36,429 nt of DNA. It comes from DTFZ01 sp050260375. Its GTDB lineage: Bacteria > Bacillota > Clostridia > Christensenellales > SZUA-584. Of the stretch, positions 25,391 to 33,957 are shown one piece after another. Each line of letters opens with the position of its first letter. The stretch's first letter is position 1. The stretch lies in assembly GCA_050260375.1 (NCBI GenBank), contig JBLNCA010000041.1:1-36429 (forward strand). Direction: 5' to 3'. The notes beneath the pieces are model-generated. The model was not told the DNA's origin. It saw only the letters and a program-made list of their open reading frames with translations, and did no database searches. A program made the position numbers and the translations under genes.

Positions 25391-26506
25391 ATGAAAAAAC
25401 ATTATATTATTACTGTACTATTGGTATTTTTGGTATCTGCGTGCTTGCTTGCGGGCTGTTCGCCTGAAGCGGATGCTCCCGCTAAAAGCGTCGAGCCGCA
25501 AAAAGCGACAGAAAGCCCGCTTGAGTGTAACTGGCTGCTGAAAGTTGACCAGACAATTCCCGTTACTTCCGACGAACTGACGGTGAATCATACTTTGGTC
25601 TTTATCGCGGAAAAGGAAGGGGGCACGGATGTATACGGCGTCTATAACGGCGCGGCTTACATAAGCAGCGAATTGGACGCCTCCAATCTGTCAAACAGCT
25701 TTTTCGATGTGAGCGGCGGGTTTGATGTTAAGGCCTTTGCCAACAATCTCAGCTTCGAAATCGTGCCTTACGACAAGGAGGAGTATTCCCGTTATGGCTT
25801 AAAGAAGGATGATCCGCCTCTTGTGCCGCTTGTCGAATATGAATCGATGGCGCTTTTCTCAGCGGAGATGACGGGTACGGGAATAGTAAACCCAAGCGTT
25901 ACCGGGGAAAACGTGAACGCAGGCTATAACGATTCTGCTTCCGGCACAGCGCCGATAGTTATGAGAATAGCCGTTAAATCGGGCAAGGTGGAAGTGGACG
26001 TTCCTGCGTTTAATGTAGGCAGCACTTTTAAAGGCCTGTTAACCGGAGATCCGCAGCAGAGCGGCGAAGAGTATCAGCAGGCAATGGCCAAGATAGAATC
26101 CCTGATTAACGAAAGCGAGCAGGAAGAGCAGGAGGAGGACAACGAAGGCGAAGACTTGTCTGACAGCCTCGGCGGTATAATGGGCACATTAGGAACAAAT
26201 CTGCCGCTGCCGGATTCTTTTCCCGTGGATGTGTTGCCGCTGGCTTCCGACGCGAACATTATAAACGTATATGAAAGCGAAGATGGTAAGAATATCCGCG
26301 TAATGTTTGGAACGGCAATGGAATATGAGGATTTACTGAATTTCTACAGTCCTGTTATCGAGAATATGGATAATAAAATTGATATGGATAATGGCGTGAT
26401 ATACACAGGGTCTTCGAAAGAATACAGAAACATACAGCTGATGATAATGGAAGACCAGTCGCAGACCTACAAGAACATGGTCTCGCTGGAGGTCTTAAAA
26501 AAGTAA
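25391..26506 (+). CDS. Putative lipoprotein of unknown function
   Basis: The 371-residue protein starts with a signal peptide and lipobox LLAGC (Cys at about residue 23). The middle is beta-rich and ends in an acidic linker of Glu/Gln/Asp (about 236-255). A separate C-terminal unit ('LPDSFPVDVLPLASDANI' to 'VSLEVLKK') looks like the small domain found at the end of other secreted proteins, possibly binding a ligand or the cell surface. No enzyme motif is seen. It follows the Gly-rich small protein and precedes a terminator. Confidence 0.75.
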   Translation: MKKHYIITVLLVFLVSACLLAGCSPEADAPAKSVEPQKATESPLECNWLLKVDQTIPVTSDELTVNHTLVFIAEKEGGTDVYGVYNGAAYISSELDASNLSNSFFDVSGGFDVKAFANNLSFEIVPYDKEEYSRYGLKKDDPPLVPLVEYESMALFSAEMTGTGIVNPSVTGENVNAGYNDSASGTAPIVMRIAVKSGKVEVDVPAFNVGSTFKGLLTGDPQQSGEEYQQAMAKIESLINESEQEEQEEDNEGEDLSDSLGGIMGTLGTNLPLPDSFPVDVLPLASDANIINVYESEDGKNIRVMFGTAMEYEDLLNFYSPVIENMDNKIDMDNGVIYTGSSKEYRNIQLMIMEDQSQTYKNMVSLEVLKK

Positions 26507-26531
26507 GAGCTTAAGGTAGCATAGGGTAACT

Positions 26532-26566
26532 AAAAGGGGCAGTATAGTTGCTGCTCCTTTTCTATT
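26532..26566 (+). terminator. Rho-independent terminator after the lipoprotein gene
   Basis: AAAAGGGGCAG / CTGCTCCTTTT (one G-T pair) forms an 11-bp stem with loop TATAGTTG, followed by CTATT. Confidence 0.8.
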
Positions 26567-26694
26567 AACTTTATAGTCAAATAACCCGATATAATTAATG
26601 CAGCAGGCTAAAAGAAACGTTGTGAAAATAGTATGAAGAAGTTAAAATAATTTTGTTTATTCGATAAAGCAATATTTACAGCAAAGAGGACATC

Positions 26695-27942
26695 ATGTTT
26701 AGAGCAATAGAGATATCATTATTCGATTTGGTTATTGGACTTTCCGAAGCAGTCGATTTAATAAGCAATGTGCTGAATAAGCACCATCAAAGAGCCGCAT
26801 ATATTTCCTATAGAATTGGTACAGAACTCAAGCTACAATCCGAGAAGCTCAGAACGCTGACAATAGCGGCGGCTTTGCATGACATTGGCGCGATATCGCT
26901 GAAAGAAAGAATAGACATGCTGGAATTTGAGAATAATTCCCAAGCCGAGCACCAGGAAAGAGGGTACAAGCTGCTTAATACGTTTAAGCCTTTAAAAGAA
27001 GCGGCAAAGATTATTCGGTATCATCATCTTCAGTGGAGCGAATATAATAAATCAATTCCGGTTGAAAGCAATATACTCTTTCTGGCAGACAGGACAGCCG
27101 TATTATTAACAGGCGACGATATAGACAACAAAGACGAAATACTCGGGCATATAAAAAAGTATTCCGGGAAATATTTCAATCCGCAGTTTGTGGAGGCGCT
27201 TATTAAAGCCGCAGACAGCAACGCTTTTTGGATAGAGCTGTCTCTGCCTTCCATTAATAGAATTATATCCGACCGCATTGGAGCTTCAAATATTTATATC
27301 AACGACGATATGCTTCTGGATATTTCCAAACTTTTTTCGATGATAATAGACTTTAGAAGCGAGTTTACAGCTACGCATTCAAGCGGCGTTGCGGTGACTG
27401 CCAAACACTTGGGAAAGCTTTGCAATCTGTCGGCTCGCGAGTGTTTTTTACTGGAGATAGCGGGTTATCTTCATGATATAGGCAAGCTGGCGATACCGGG
27501 TGAAGTATTGGAGAAAAACGGCCCGCTGACTCCTGAAGAGCGAAGTGCTATTGAAAAACATACCTATTATACTTACAGGATTTTAGACCAGATAAATCAA
27601 CTCAAAGCCATAAACGAAATTGCGTGCCTGCATCATGAAAGAATGGATGGGAAAGGATATCCATTCGGCATCGACGGCTCGAAGTTGTCTATAGGCTCCA
27701 GGATAATGGCTGTAGCCGACGTCTTTACGGCAGTAACGGAGGAAAGGCCATACAGGACCGGAATGAACCAGCAGCAAGCGATATCTGCGCTTATTAATAT
27801 GGCCGATAACGGAGTGCTCGATAAAAAAATAGCCGGCTTGGCTGTCGAGAACTATATAAGCTTACGGCAGGCATGCCTGGCTAATCAAAACAGAGTAGCG
27901 AAAGAGTACGAAGAATTCAGAACGAACTTCTTTAATACCTGA
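26695..27942 (+). CDS. Double-HD protein with C-terminal HD-GYP domain (probable c-di-GMP phosphodiesterase)
   Basis: The 415-residue protein has an N-terminal HD domain ('KHHQRAAYISYRIG', 'ALHDIGAISL', 'IIRYHHLQW') and a C-terminal HD-GYP domain ('GYLHDIGKLAIPGEVLEK', 'LHHERMDGKGYPFGIDG', 'MAVADVFTAVTEERPYR'), with both the HD and GYP signatures intact near residues 260 and 313. HD-GYP enzymes degrade cyclic di-GMP or related dinucleotides. No membrane segment or receiver domain is seen, so it is probably cytoplasmic, with the N-terminal HD as a regulatory or second catalytic unit. ATG follows AGAGGA. Confidence 0.9.
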   Translation: MFRAIEISLFDLVIGLSEAVDLISNVLNKHHQRAAYISYRIGTELKLQSEKLRTLTIAAALHDIGAISLKERIDMLEFENNSQAEHQERGYKLLNTFKPLKEAAKIIRYHHLQWSEYNKSIPVESNILFLADRTAVLLTGDDIDNKDEILGHIKKYSGKYFNPQFVEALIKAADSNAFWIELSLPSINRIISDRIGASNIYINDDMLLDISKLFSMIIDFRSEFTATHSSGVAVTAKHLGKLCNLSARECFLLEIAGYLHDIGKLAIPGEVLEKNGPLTPEERSAIEKHTYYTYRILDQINQLKAINEIACLHHERMDGKGYPFGIDGSKLSIGSRIMAVADVFTAVTEERPYRTGMNQQQAISALINMADNGVLDKKIAGLAVENYISLRQACLANQNRVAKEYEEFRTNFFNT

Positions 27943-27970
27943 TTTCAAATACCGCTGATGACACAAAAAC

Positions 27971-28007
27971 ATGCCGGATTGTCGATGGAGCTGGTGTAAT
28001 CCGGCAT
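27971..28007. terminator. Bidirectional terminator hairpin
   Basis: The perfect 10-bp inverted repeat ATGCCGGATT / AATCCGGCAT has a 17-base loop. It lies between the convergent HD-GYP gene and kduD. AAAAAC precedes it, giving a short U run only for minus-strand transcripts. Confidence 0.65.
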
Positions 28008-28043
28008 AGTATCATTATGTCGGTTAGTGCCCAACTTTTTTGC

Positions 28044-28841
28044 TTACGGCTGCCGTCCTATGTAGGAAAGTATGCCTCCGTCAACATATAATATATGGCC
28101 GTTGACGAAATTAGACGCTTCGGAAGCAAGGAATACCGCGGGACCGGTCAGGTCTTCCGGCGTCCCCCAGCGTCCGGCAGGCGTTTTGCTGATAATAAAC
28201 CGGTCAAAGGGGTGACGGCTGCCGTCCGGCTGGCGCTCCCTTAAAGGCGCGGTTTGCGGCGTGGCAATATAACCCGGCCCTATACCGTTGCACTGAATAT
28301 TGGCGGCGCCGTATTCGCTGCATATGTTGCGCGTAAGCATCTTAAGGCCGCCTTTGGCAGCCGCGTAAGCCGAAACGGTCTCGCGGCCAAGCTCGCTCAT
28401 CATGCTGCACATGTTTATTATCTTGCCGTGCCCTTTCTTAATCATACCGGGAATCACGGCTTTGGATACTATAAAAGCTCCGGTAAGGTTTACGTCAACG
28501 ACCTTCCGGAATTCTTCGGCGCTCATCTCGCACATCGGTATGCGCTTTATTATGCCGGCGTTGTTTACAAGTATATCTATGACGCCCACATCCGCTTCTA
28601 TACGTTCTATTAATACGTTTACCTGCGCTTCATCCGTCACGTCGCAGACATATCCGTAAGCCTTTATGCCGAGCTCTGAATATGCGGACAGCCCTTTTTC
28701 TACGAGCTCCTCGTTGATATCGTTGAAAACTATCGTTGCCCCGGCATCTGCATATGCCGCGGCTATCGCAAAGCCTATTCCGTAACTGGCGCCTGTGATA
28801 AGCGCGACCTTACCGTCCAGTCTAAAATCTGGTGTTCCCAT
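28044..28841 (-). CDS. kduD: 2-dehydro-3-deoxy-D-gluconate 5-dehydrogenase (KduD; SDR)
   Basis: This classical short-chain dehydrogenase of 265 residues has the TGxxxGIG motif 'TGASYGIGFAIA', 'NNAGI', catalytic Ser in 'NMCSMMSELG', and Tyr/Lys in 'YAAAKGG'. Similar proteins are annotated gluconate 5-dehydrogenase; placement directly after kduI argues for KduD, which reduces 2,5-diketo-3-deoxygluconate to KDG with NAD(P)H. The ATG follows GAGGGGGAAA. It is the last gene of the dctPMQ-kduI-kduD transcript. Confidence 0.87.
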   Translation of the reverse strand: MGTPDFRLDGKVALITGASYGIGFAIAAAYADAGATIVFNDINEELVEKGLSAYSELGIKAYGYVCDVTDEAQVNVLIERIEADVGVIDILVNNAGIIKRIPMCEMSAEEFRKVVDVNLTGAFIVSKAVIPGMIKKGHGKIINMCSMMSELGRETVSAYAAAKGGLKMLTRNICSEYGAANIQCNGIGPGYIATPQTAPLRERQPDGSRHPFDRFIISKTPAGRWGTPEDLTGPAVFLASEASNFVNGHILYVDGGILSYIGRQP

Positions 28842-28854
28842 TGATTTTCCCCCT

Positions 28855-29697
28855 CTATTTCAGCACCGAGGCCGGAATGACGTCCATGTCGTCAAAAGCA
28901 AGGTTTTCTCCCGCCATTGCCCACAAAAACGAATAATTGCACGTGCCCGCGCCCGCATGTACGCTCCATGACGGGCTTATTACCGCCTGCTCGTTTTTCA
29001 TTACTACGTGCCTCGTCTCACGTCCCTCGCCCATAATATGAAATACCATATGGTCCTCGGGCACCTCGAAGTACATATACACTTCCATGCGCCGTTCGTG
29101 AGTGTGAGCGGGCATGGTGTTCCAAACGCTGCCCGGTTCGAGCACGGTAAGACCCATCGTAAGCTGGCAGGTCGAAAGCACGTCCGGATGTATGAACTGG
29201 TTTATTACCCGCCTGTTGCTCGTTTGGGTTGAGCCTAACCGCTTCTTGGCGGCGTCCGCTATTTTAATCAGCTTGGTTTCATAGCTCCGGTGGGCAGGAG
29301 CGCTGACCACATAGAACTTGGCGGGCGACTCGGGACTGTTTGAATCGAATATTATCTCGCGGGCGCCGCGCGTAACGTACAGGCAGTCCTTATAATCCAG
29401 ATCGTACGAAAGTCCGTCTACGCGTATAACGCCGCCGCCGCCGATATTGAAAATGCCGGCCTCGCGTCGCTCAAGAAAATATTTCGTGCCGAAACTGGCC
29501 CAAACGTCTATACCTTTGTCTATGGGTATGCTGCTGCCTGCCGGCATGCATCCTATTACGACGATGCGGTCGACATGGCTGTATACCGCGTTCACCTCGT
29601 CAGGCACAAATAAGTTCTCAATGAGGAATTCTTCGCGTATCTCATCGGTTGTATAGCGCTTAAAATCGCGCTGATTGCAAGAATATCGAATATCCAT
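28855..29697 (-). CDS. kduI: 5-keto-4-deoxyuronate isomerase (KduI)
   Basis: This 280-residue bicupin converts 5-keto-4-deoxyuronate (from unsaturated galacturonate) to 2,5-diketo-3-deoxygluconate. The zinc site is His, His and Glu in 'PAHTHERRMEVYMYF' and His in 'SPSWSVHAG'. 'IGGGGVIRVDG' is also conserved. It starts one base after the dctQ stop with no strong ribosome site, so it is probably coupled to it. KduD follows. Confidence 0.95.
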   Translation of the reverse strand: MDIRYSCNQRDFKRYTTDEIREEFLIENLFVPDEVNAVYSHVDRIVVIGCMPAGSSIPIDKGIDVWASFGTKYFLERREAGIFNIGGGGVIRVDGLSYDLDYKDCLYVTRGAREIIFDSNSPESPAKFYVVSAPAHRSYETKLIKIADAAKKRLGSTQTSNRRVINQFIHPDVLSTCQLTMGLTVLEPGSVWNTMPAHTHERRMEVYMYFEVPEDHMVFHIMGEGRETRHVVMKNEQAVISPSWSVHAGAGTCNYSFLWAMAGENLAFDDMDVIPASVLK

Positions 29698-29698
29698 A

Positions 29699-30229
29699 TT
29701 AAACCGGCTCGCTTTTCTCGTCCATTGCTGCCGCCGGACTGCGGCGGGCGACCAGTTCCTTAAACTCCGTTACTATGTCGCGTATCAGATACAGCAGTAT
29801 CAGAAAACAGTTGACAGGCATACTCGAGTAAGGCAGGCGCGTCGAAAACTTCAATATGGGCTGAGGCCAGTCGGCGCTCTGTACAAGCAGTATCGAATAG
29901 TACAGCAGCGCGGCGAAAAACGCTATGCCCGTCAGCGTGATCAGCACATTCAGCGCACTCAGCCATCTTTTACCCTTGAATTTATCCTGCAGCAGGTCCA
30001 CACGGAAATGGTCTTTGGCGCGGAACAGCAGCGTCGCGCCTGAGAATATCATCCAGGCCATCATGCATGCGACAACTTCGTCGGACCAGGCCATAGGGAA
30101 GGGTATATGCGCAAAACGTATGATAACCCGCGCAAACAGTATCACGCCTATACCGATGCACATCACGACTACGAGCCAGAGCAGTACTTTCGCAAGAATT
30201 GCGTCGGCTTTTTTCAGTATTTTCAGCAT
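29699..30229 (-). CDS. dctQ: TRAP transporter small permease (DctQ)
   Basis: The 176-residue protein has four predicted membrane helices, the first at 'VLLWLVVVMCIGIGVILFA'. 'WSDEVVACMMAWMIFSGA' is the TRAP small-subunit signature. It starts 10 bases downstream of dctM with AGGAGG. Confidence 0.93.
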   Translation of the reverse strand: MLKILKKADAILAKVLLWLVVVMCIGIGVILFARVIIRFAHIPFPMAWSDEVVACMMAWMIFSGATLLFRAKDHFRVDLLQDKFKGKRWLSALNVLITLTGIAFFAALLYYSILLVQSADWPQPILKFSTRLPYSSMPVNCFLILLYLIRDIVTEFKELVARRSPAAAMDEKSEPV

Positions 30230-30239
30230 AACGTCCTCC

Positions 30240-31514
30240 TTAAATCAGGCTGGGCAGCCACAGGCAGAGATCCGGCCAAAAAGCGCATACAAGCAGCACA
30301 ACAAGAATGCCGATTACATAGGGCAGCACCGCTTTTGACAGCGCTCCCAGCCTCACTTTTGCCACGCTGCACACCGCGTAAAGGCTCATGCCAACGGGCG
30401 GCGTTAACAGGCCTATCATCGACGCCAGCACCATTATTACGCCGAACTGTATGTAGTTCATTCCTATCGCGTCCACTATAGGCAGGAAGACCGGAACGGT
30501 TATTAGTATCACCGATACGCCCTCAAGGAAGCAGCCGAGTATAAGAAGAACGCCTATCATAAGAAGTATGAGCACGTTAGGGTCGGCAGAGACGGTCATA
30601 AGCCCTTCTATAACCTGGTTCGGTATACGCTGGTGCAGCATAAAATACGCGAGGAAATTGGCAATCGCGATTATGAAAAGCGTCTTGCAGCTGGTGATGA
30701 TGCTGTCGTGCACTATTTTGCCCAGCGATTTTTTATCGAGCTCCTTATATATCAGGCCGAGAATAAGCGCATACACGCAAGCCACTATAGCCGCCTCGGT
30801 AGCGGTGAAAATGCCTGTCCAAATACCGCCTATTATTATGACTATGGTCATAAGGCTGGGTATGGCCTTCCAAAGGTACGTCAGCCTTTGTTTCCACGGC
30901 ATTTTCGGCATTACGGGGAATTTTCTGCGCTTTGAGATGACATAGACCACGAAACACATCGATACGGCCATCTGCAACCCGGGCACGATGCCCGCGGCGA
31001 ACAGCTTAGGTACCGATACGCCGGTTACGGAAGAAAAAATAACAAAGGGTATCGACGGCGGTATTACGGGAGCTATAGTGGATGAAGCCGTTGTAATGGC
31101 AGCGCTGAACGTATGGTCGTATCCGGCATCGTCCATTGCTTTTATCTCAATGAGGCCGAGCCCAGCGGCGTCTGCCACCGCGGCTCCCGACATGCCGGCG
31201 AACACGACGCTGCCTAATACGTTCACCTGTCCAAGGCCGCCCGGCCACCGCCCGACCATGGCGTTTGCAAAATTGTATATACGGGTAGTGATACCGCCGG
31301 TATTCATCAGGCTGCCGGCCAGTATGAAGAACGGTATTGCCAGCAGCGTAAAGCCGGTGGTGCCGTTATATATGCGTTGCGCCATTACCGCCAAAATATC
31401 CGTGAAGCCCATCGAGGCAAACGCGCCCGCGCTGATAGCGCCCATCGCGACGGCTACGGGAACGCCTATCAGCATAACCACGATAAGCAGTGCGCACAAT
31501 GCTAATGCAATCAT
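30240..31514 (-). CDS. dctM: TRAP transporter large permease (DctM)
   Basis: The 424-residue membrane protein of the DctM family has a dozen or so helices. Signatures include 'LLAIPFFILAGSLMNTGGI', 'SSTIAPVIPPSIPFVIFS' and 'MIGLLTPPVGMSLYAV'. It drives sodium-coupled uptake together with DctP and DctQ. Its start follows GGAGGTCCTCCT, a palindrome that includes the ribosome site. The gene order is P-M-Q rather than the common P-Q-M. Confidence 0.95.
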   Translation of the reverse strand: MIALALCALLIVVMLIGVPVAVAMGAISAGAFASMGFTDILAVMAQRIYNGTTGFTLLAIPFFILAGSLMNTGGITTRIYNFANAMVGRWPGGLGQVNVLGSVVFAGMSGAAVADAAGLGLIEIKAMDDAGYDHTFSAAITTASSTIAPVIPPSIPFVIFSSVTGVSVPKLFAAGIVPGLQMAVSMCFVVYVISKRRKFPVMPKMPWKQRLTYLWKAIPSLMTIVIIIGGIWTGIFTATEAAIVACVYALILGLIYKELDKKSLGKIVHDSIITSCKTLFIIAIANFLAYFMLHQRIPNQVIEGLMTVSADPNVLILLMIGVLLILGCFLEGVSVILITVPVFLPIVDAIGMNYIQFGVIMVLASMIGLLTPPVGMSLYAVCSVAKVRLGALSKAVLPYVIGILVVLLVCAFWPDLCLWLPSLI

Positions 31515-31541
31515 CAGGAGGACCTCCTTATGTTACCTTAT

Positions 31542-31595
31542 ATAAAAAATCGGGAAGGGCGAACGGCTTATACTCAAAGCTAAGGCCATCCGCCC
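31542..31595 (-). terminator. Attenuator-like terminator between dctP and dctM
   Basis: On the minus strand, GGGCGGATGGC (31595-31585) pairs with GCCGTTCGCCC (31567-31557), with one mismatch or wobble pair at the centre, followed by TTCCCGATTTTTT. This has the stem and U-tract of an intrinsic terminator. Partial readthrough would make binding protein in excess of the permease. Confidence 0.75.
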
Positions 31596-31617
31596 GAATC
31601 CCATTGGGGCAATATGT

Positions 31618-32715
31618 TTAAGGTTTTGCATCCTCGACCATCTTGAGGAATTTATCCATGTCTTCGGTGCTGCCTTCATATTCGGCGACACGCGCCCACG
31701 CAGGCTCCATTGCCTCCTTAAATACCGCAAGGTCCACTTCGGTAACGGCAACGCCTTCGTCCTTAAGCTTTTGTATATAATTCTGTTCGCTGCTTTGTAC
31801 CTCGTCGCGCATCTGATCGCGGGCAACCGCGCCGGCTTCCTCGATAAACTTCTTCTGTTCATCGGTAAGGCCGTTCCACCATGAGTTGCATACGGTCAGG
31901 TTAACGGCTTCCCATGTATGGCGCGTAAGGCTTAAATACTTCTGATTCGCTTCCCACATGCTGTTGTTGTATATGGTGGAGATCGGGTTCTCCTGTCCGT
32001 CAACAGTGCCCTGCTTTAGAGCGCTTATAAGTTCGCTGAAAGCGACCTGCTGAACGGTAGCGCCCAAGGCCTCGAAGCAGGCGACCTTTTGGACTTCCTG
32101 GGGAGTACGGATCCTTAAACCCTTAACGTCTGCGAGGACTTTTACTTCGCGCACGGAGTTAGTCAGGTTGCGGAAACCGTAGTCCCACGGCCCTACGTTG
32201 TGCAGACCTTTCGATTCGAGCACGCCGTCGCCTACCCATTCCGCGAAAGGCCCGTCTACAACGGCATACGCGTGAGCATAGCCGCTGTACACATACGGCG
32301 CCGTCACCAGAGCGTAGCGCGGGTCGAATTTGTCGAGAGTTCCCTGGGAAACAAGGCAGGCCTGTATAGCGCCTATGCGGGTCTGCTCTGCCATTTCCGG
32401 GGCATTGCCCAGTTCGCTGGCGCCATGGATCTCTACGGTCATACTGCCGCCTGACAGCTCTTCCAGCTTGGCTTTGAATGTTTCAGCCGCTTTGCTAACG
32501 GGTTCATTGGGCGCGCCGAAATGGCCAAGTATGATATTTACAGGTTCGACGGGCTCAAGCGAGGGACTTTCGGCAACCGGAGCTTGTGAAGGGCTTTCGG
32601 CAACCGGAACCTGTGAAGTTTCCGCGGGAGCGCTGGGCGAAGCGGGCGGCGCGCCGCAGGAAACCATGCCAAATACAAAAACCAGCGAAAGAATCAGTAT
32701 TAACGCTTTCTTCAT
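31618..32715 (-). CDS. dctP: TRAP transporter substrate-binding lipoprotein (DctP family)
   Basis: The 365-residue extracytoplasmic binding protein has a signal peptide with lipobox 'GMVSC' (Cys20). A linker with two copies of 'PVAESPS' spans roughly residues 36-52, and a DctP domain follows. The conserved 'GLRIRTPQ' supplies the Arg that binds the substrate carboxylate, and 'GTVDGQENPIS' is the other family mark. Genes around it suggest a uronate or an unsaturated uronate product as ligand. The ATG follows AAAGGAGAG. Confidence 0.93.
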   Translation of the reverse strand: MKKALILILSLVFVFGMVSCGAPPASPSAPAETSQVPVAESPSQAPVAESPSLEPVEPVNIILGHFGAPNEPVSKAAETFKAKLEELSGGSMTVEIHGASELGNAPEMAEQTRIGAIQACLVSQGTLDKFDPRYALVTAPYVYSGYAHAYAVVDGPFAEWVGDGVLESKGLHNVGPWDYGFRNLTNSVREVKVLADVKGLRIRTPQEVQKVACFEALGATVQQVAFSELISALKQGTVDGQENPISTIYNNSMWEANQKYLSLTRHTWEAVNLTVCNSWWNGLTDEQKKFIEEAGAVARDQMRDEVQSSEQNYIQKLKDEGVAVTEVDLAVFKEAMEPAWARVAEYEGSTEDMDKFLKMVEDAKP

Positions 32716-32866
32716 ATTTACTCTCCTTTTAGTTTATTTGCTAAAATACAGCAAGGCAATTTGCCGTATTCGCTTTCCAAGAACCGTGTTTAATTTGGAT
32801 ACAATGCAAGTAAACGCGCTGAAGTGTAAACAATAAGCAGTATAAATTATGTAACTGAAATTTTAG

Positions 32867-32878
32867 CTTGTATTCACA
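32867..32878. promoter_or_regulatory. GntR operator-like site O1
   Basis: CTTGTATTCACA resembles the TTGTATACAA palindrome of FCD-type GntR regulators. It overlaps the start region of the dctP promoter. Confidence 0.5.
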
Positions 32879-32906
32879 TTATTACAGAGCAAAATAGGGA
32901 TGTCAA
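32878..32906 (-). promoter_or_regulatory. Promoter of dctPMQ-kduID
   Basis: On the minus strand TTGACA (32906-32901) is followed after 16 bases by TAATAA (32884-32879). The nearby operator-like GTGAATACAAGC lies just downstream, over the expected start of transcription. Confidence 0.6.
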
Positions 32907-32942
32907 GATATTTTTTACTTTATGGGTGCATAATATTACAGA

Positions 32943-32973
32943 CTTGTATACACATTTAAATTTTGAATACAAG
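32943..32973. promoter_or_regulatory. GntR operator-like pair O2/O3
   Basis: CTTGTATACAC (32943-32953) and GAATACAAG (32965-32973) face each other across 11 bases, giving an inverted pair of the same motif just upstream of the dctP promoter. Confidence 0.5.
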
Positions 32974-33066
32974 ATGGTGCAAATTGCCGCGAATTCCGCC
33001 GTTTCAGCAGGGTTTTGCGCCTATATATCATTCTGTCTGCAAAATTCTGCAGCTTGCTTTTCTGTG

Positions 33067-33079
33067 CATGTATACAAAG
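33067..33079. promoter_or_regulatory. GntR operator-like site O4
   Basis: CATGTATACAAAG contains the TGTATACA core of the motif repeated through this divergent region. Confidence 0.45.
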
Positions 33080-33120
33080 TCGTGTTTATAAGATATGCGT
33101 ATAATAAAGCATCTTATTGC

Positions 33121-33149
33121 TTGACAGCACATTTTCTGTGCGCTAAACT
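33121..33149 (+). promoter_or_regulatory. Promoter of the GntR gene
   Basis: TTGACA (33121-33126), exactly 17 bases, then TAAACT (33144-33149). The spacer contains the palindrome GCACATTTTCTGTGC (33127-33141). Two operator-like sites follow, which suggests autoregulation. Confidence 0.7.
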
Positions 33150-33165
33150 TATTACGAGCATCATA

Positions 33166-33197
33166 CTTGTATCCACATATTTTTTTTGTATACAAGC
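33166..33197. promoter_or_regulatory. GntR operator-like pair O5/O6
   Basis: CTTGTATCCACA (33166-33177) and TTGTATACAAG (33186-33196), the latter a perfect TTGTATACAA palindrome, lie directly downstream of the GntR promoter. Confidence 0.6.
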
Positions 33198-33276
33198 TTT
33201 ATGCGTCCATCAAAAGTAAGTTTCTTAAGCGACCGCTCCCATGCTTTTTGGGGGTAAGAATAAAGGAGACAGACGT

Positions 33277-33957
33277 ATGGGCGACAACTATGCCAGCAGA
33301 GATATTTTCCGTATACTTGAACATGAAATAATCACATTGAAAATAAAACCCGGAACGTTTCTCAGCGAGAACGCACTCTGCGCGCGCTTTGGAGTTTCCC
33401 GCTCTCCTATAAGAAGCGTACTACAGGAATTAAGGCTTTGCGGGCTTGTCAACATAACGCCTTACAAGGGGACGCAGGTCACGCTGATGGATTTTGACAT
33501 AATCAACCAGATAATATACCAGCGCATGGCAGTTGAAACGTTCGTGCTCGAGGATTTCATAAAAACCTGCAACCTGCTCGACCTCGAAAAGATACGCCAT
33601 AACTTAAGCTCTGTTAAGCGGCTTCTGGAAAGCGAAGACTTCACCGCAAGCCAGTTTTATAAGCTCGACAGTCAACTGCATGAGATCTGGTTTACGGCTA
33701 CCCGGAAGAATTATCTGTGGGAATGCATACAAAAATCCGACTGCCATTACACCCGGTTCAGGATGCTCGATATCGTTGAGATAAAAAACTTCAATCAGAT
33801 AGTGGAAGAACACGAAGCGCTTCTTAAGGCGCTGGAGAACGGCGATACTACGGCCATACGGCCATTGATGCAGAAGCATCTTTTCGGCGGCGTTACACGA
33901 CTCGGCAGCTTGATTTTTACAAAGCTGAAAGACTATTTCACTCCAATGAACAACTGA
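33277..33957 (+). CDS. GntR family (FadR/FCD type) transcriptional regulator
   Basis: The 226-residue regulator has an N-terminal winged helix ('IKPGTFLSENALCARFGVSR', 'SPIRSVLQELRLCGLV') and an all-helical FCD ligand domain with 'DSQLHEIWF' and 'VEEHEALLKALENGD'. ATG 33277 follows AAAGGAGAC by 7 bases; the in-frame ATG at 33241 lies upstream of that site. It is divergent from the TRAP-kdu operon and precedes the aldolase and kinase, so it is the probable regulator of the uronate locus, sensing a uronate or KDG-type acid. Confidence 0.92.
   Translation: MGDNYASRDIFRILEHEIITLKIKPGTFLSENALCARFGVSRSPIRSVLQELRLCGLVNITPYKGTQVTLMDFDIINQIIYQRMAVETFVLEDFIKTCNLLDLEKIRHNLSSVKRLLESEDFTASQFYKLDSQLHEIWFTATRKNYLWECIQKSDCHYTRFRMLDIVEIKNFNQIVEEHEALLKALENGDTTAIRPLMQKHLFGGVTRLGSLIFTKLKDYFTPMNN

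Noticed and set aside
28044..28841. Gluconate 5-dehydrogenase in an idonate pathway
   Set aside because: The enzyme class fits, but kduI is adjacent and kdgK and the KDPG aldolase are nearby; no idonate genes are seen. KduD is more likely.
29675..30945. Plus-strand open frames over dctQ and dctM
   Set aside because: They mirror clear membrane-protein genes on the minus strand and have no recognisable protein features.
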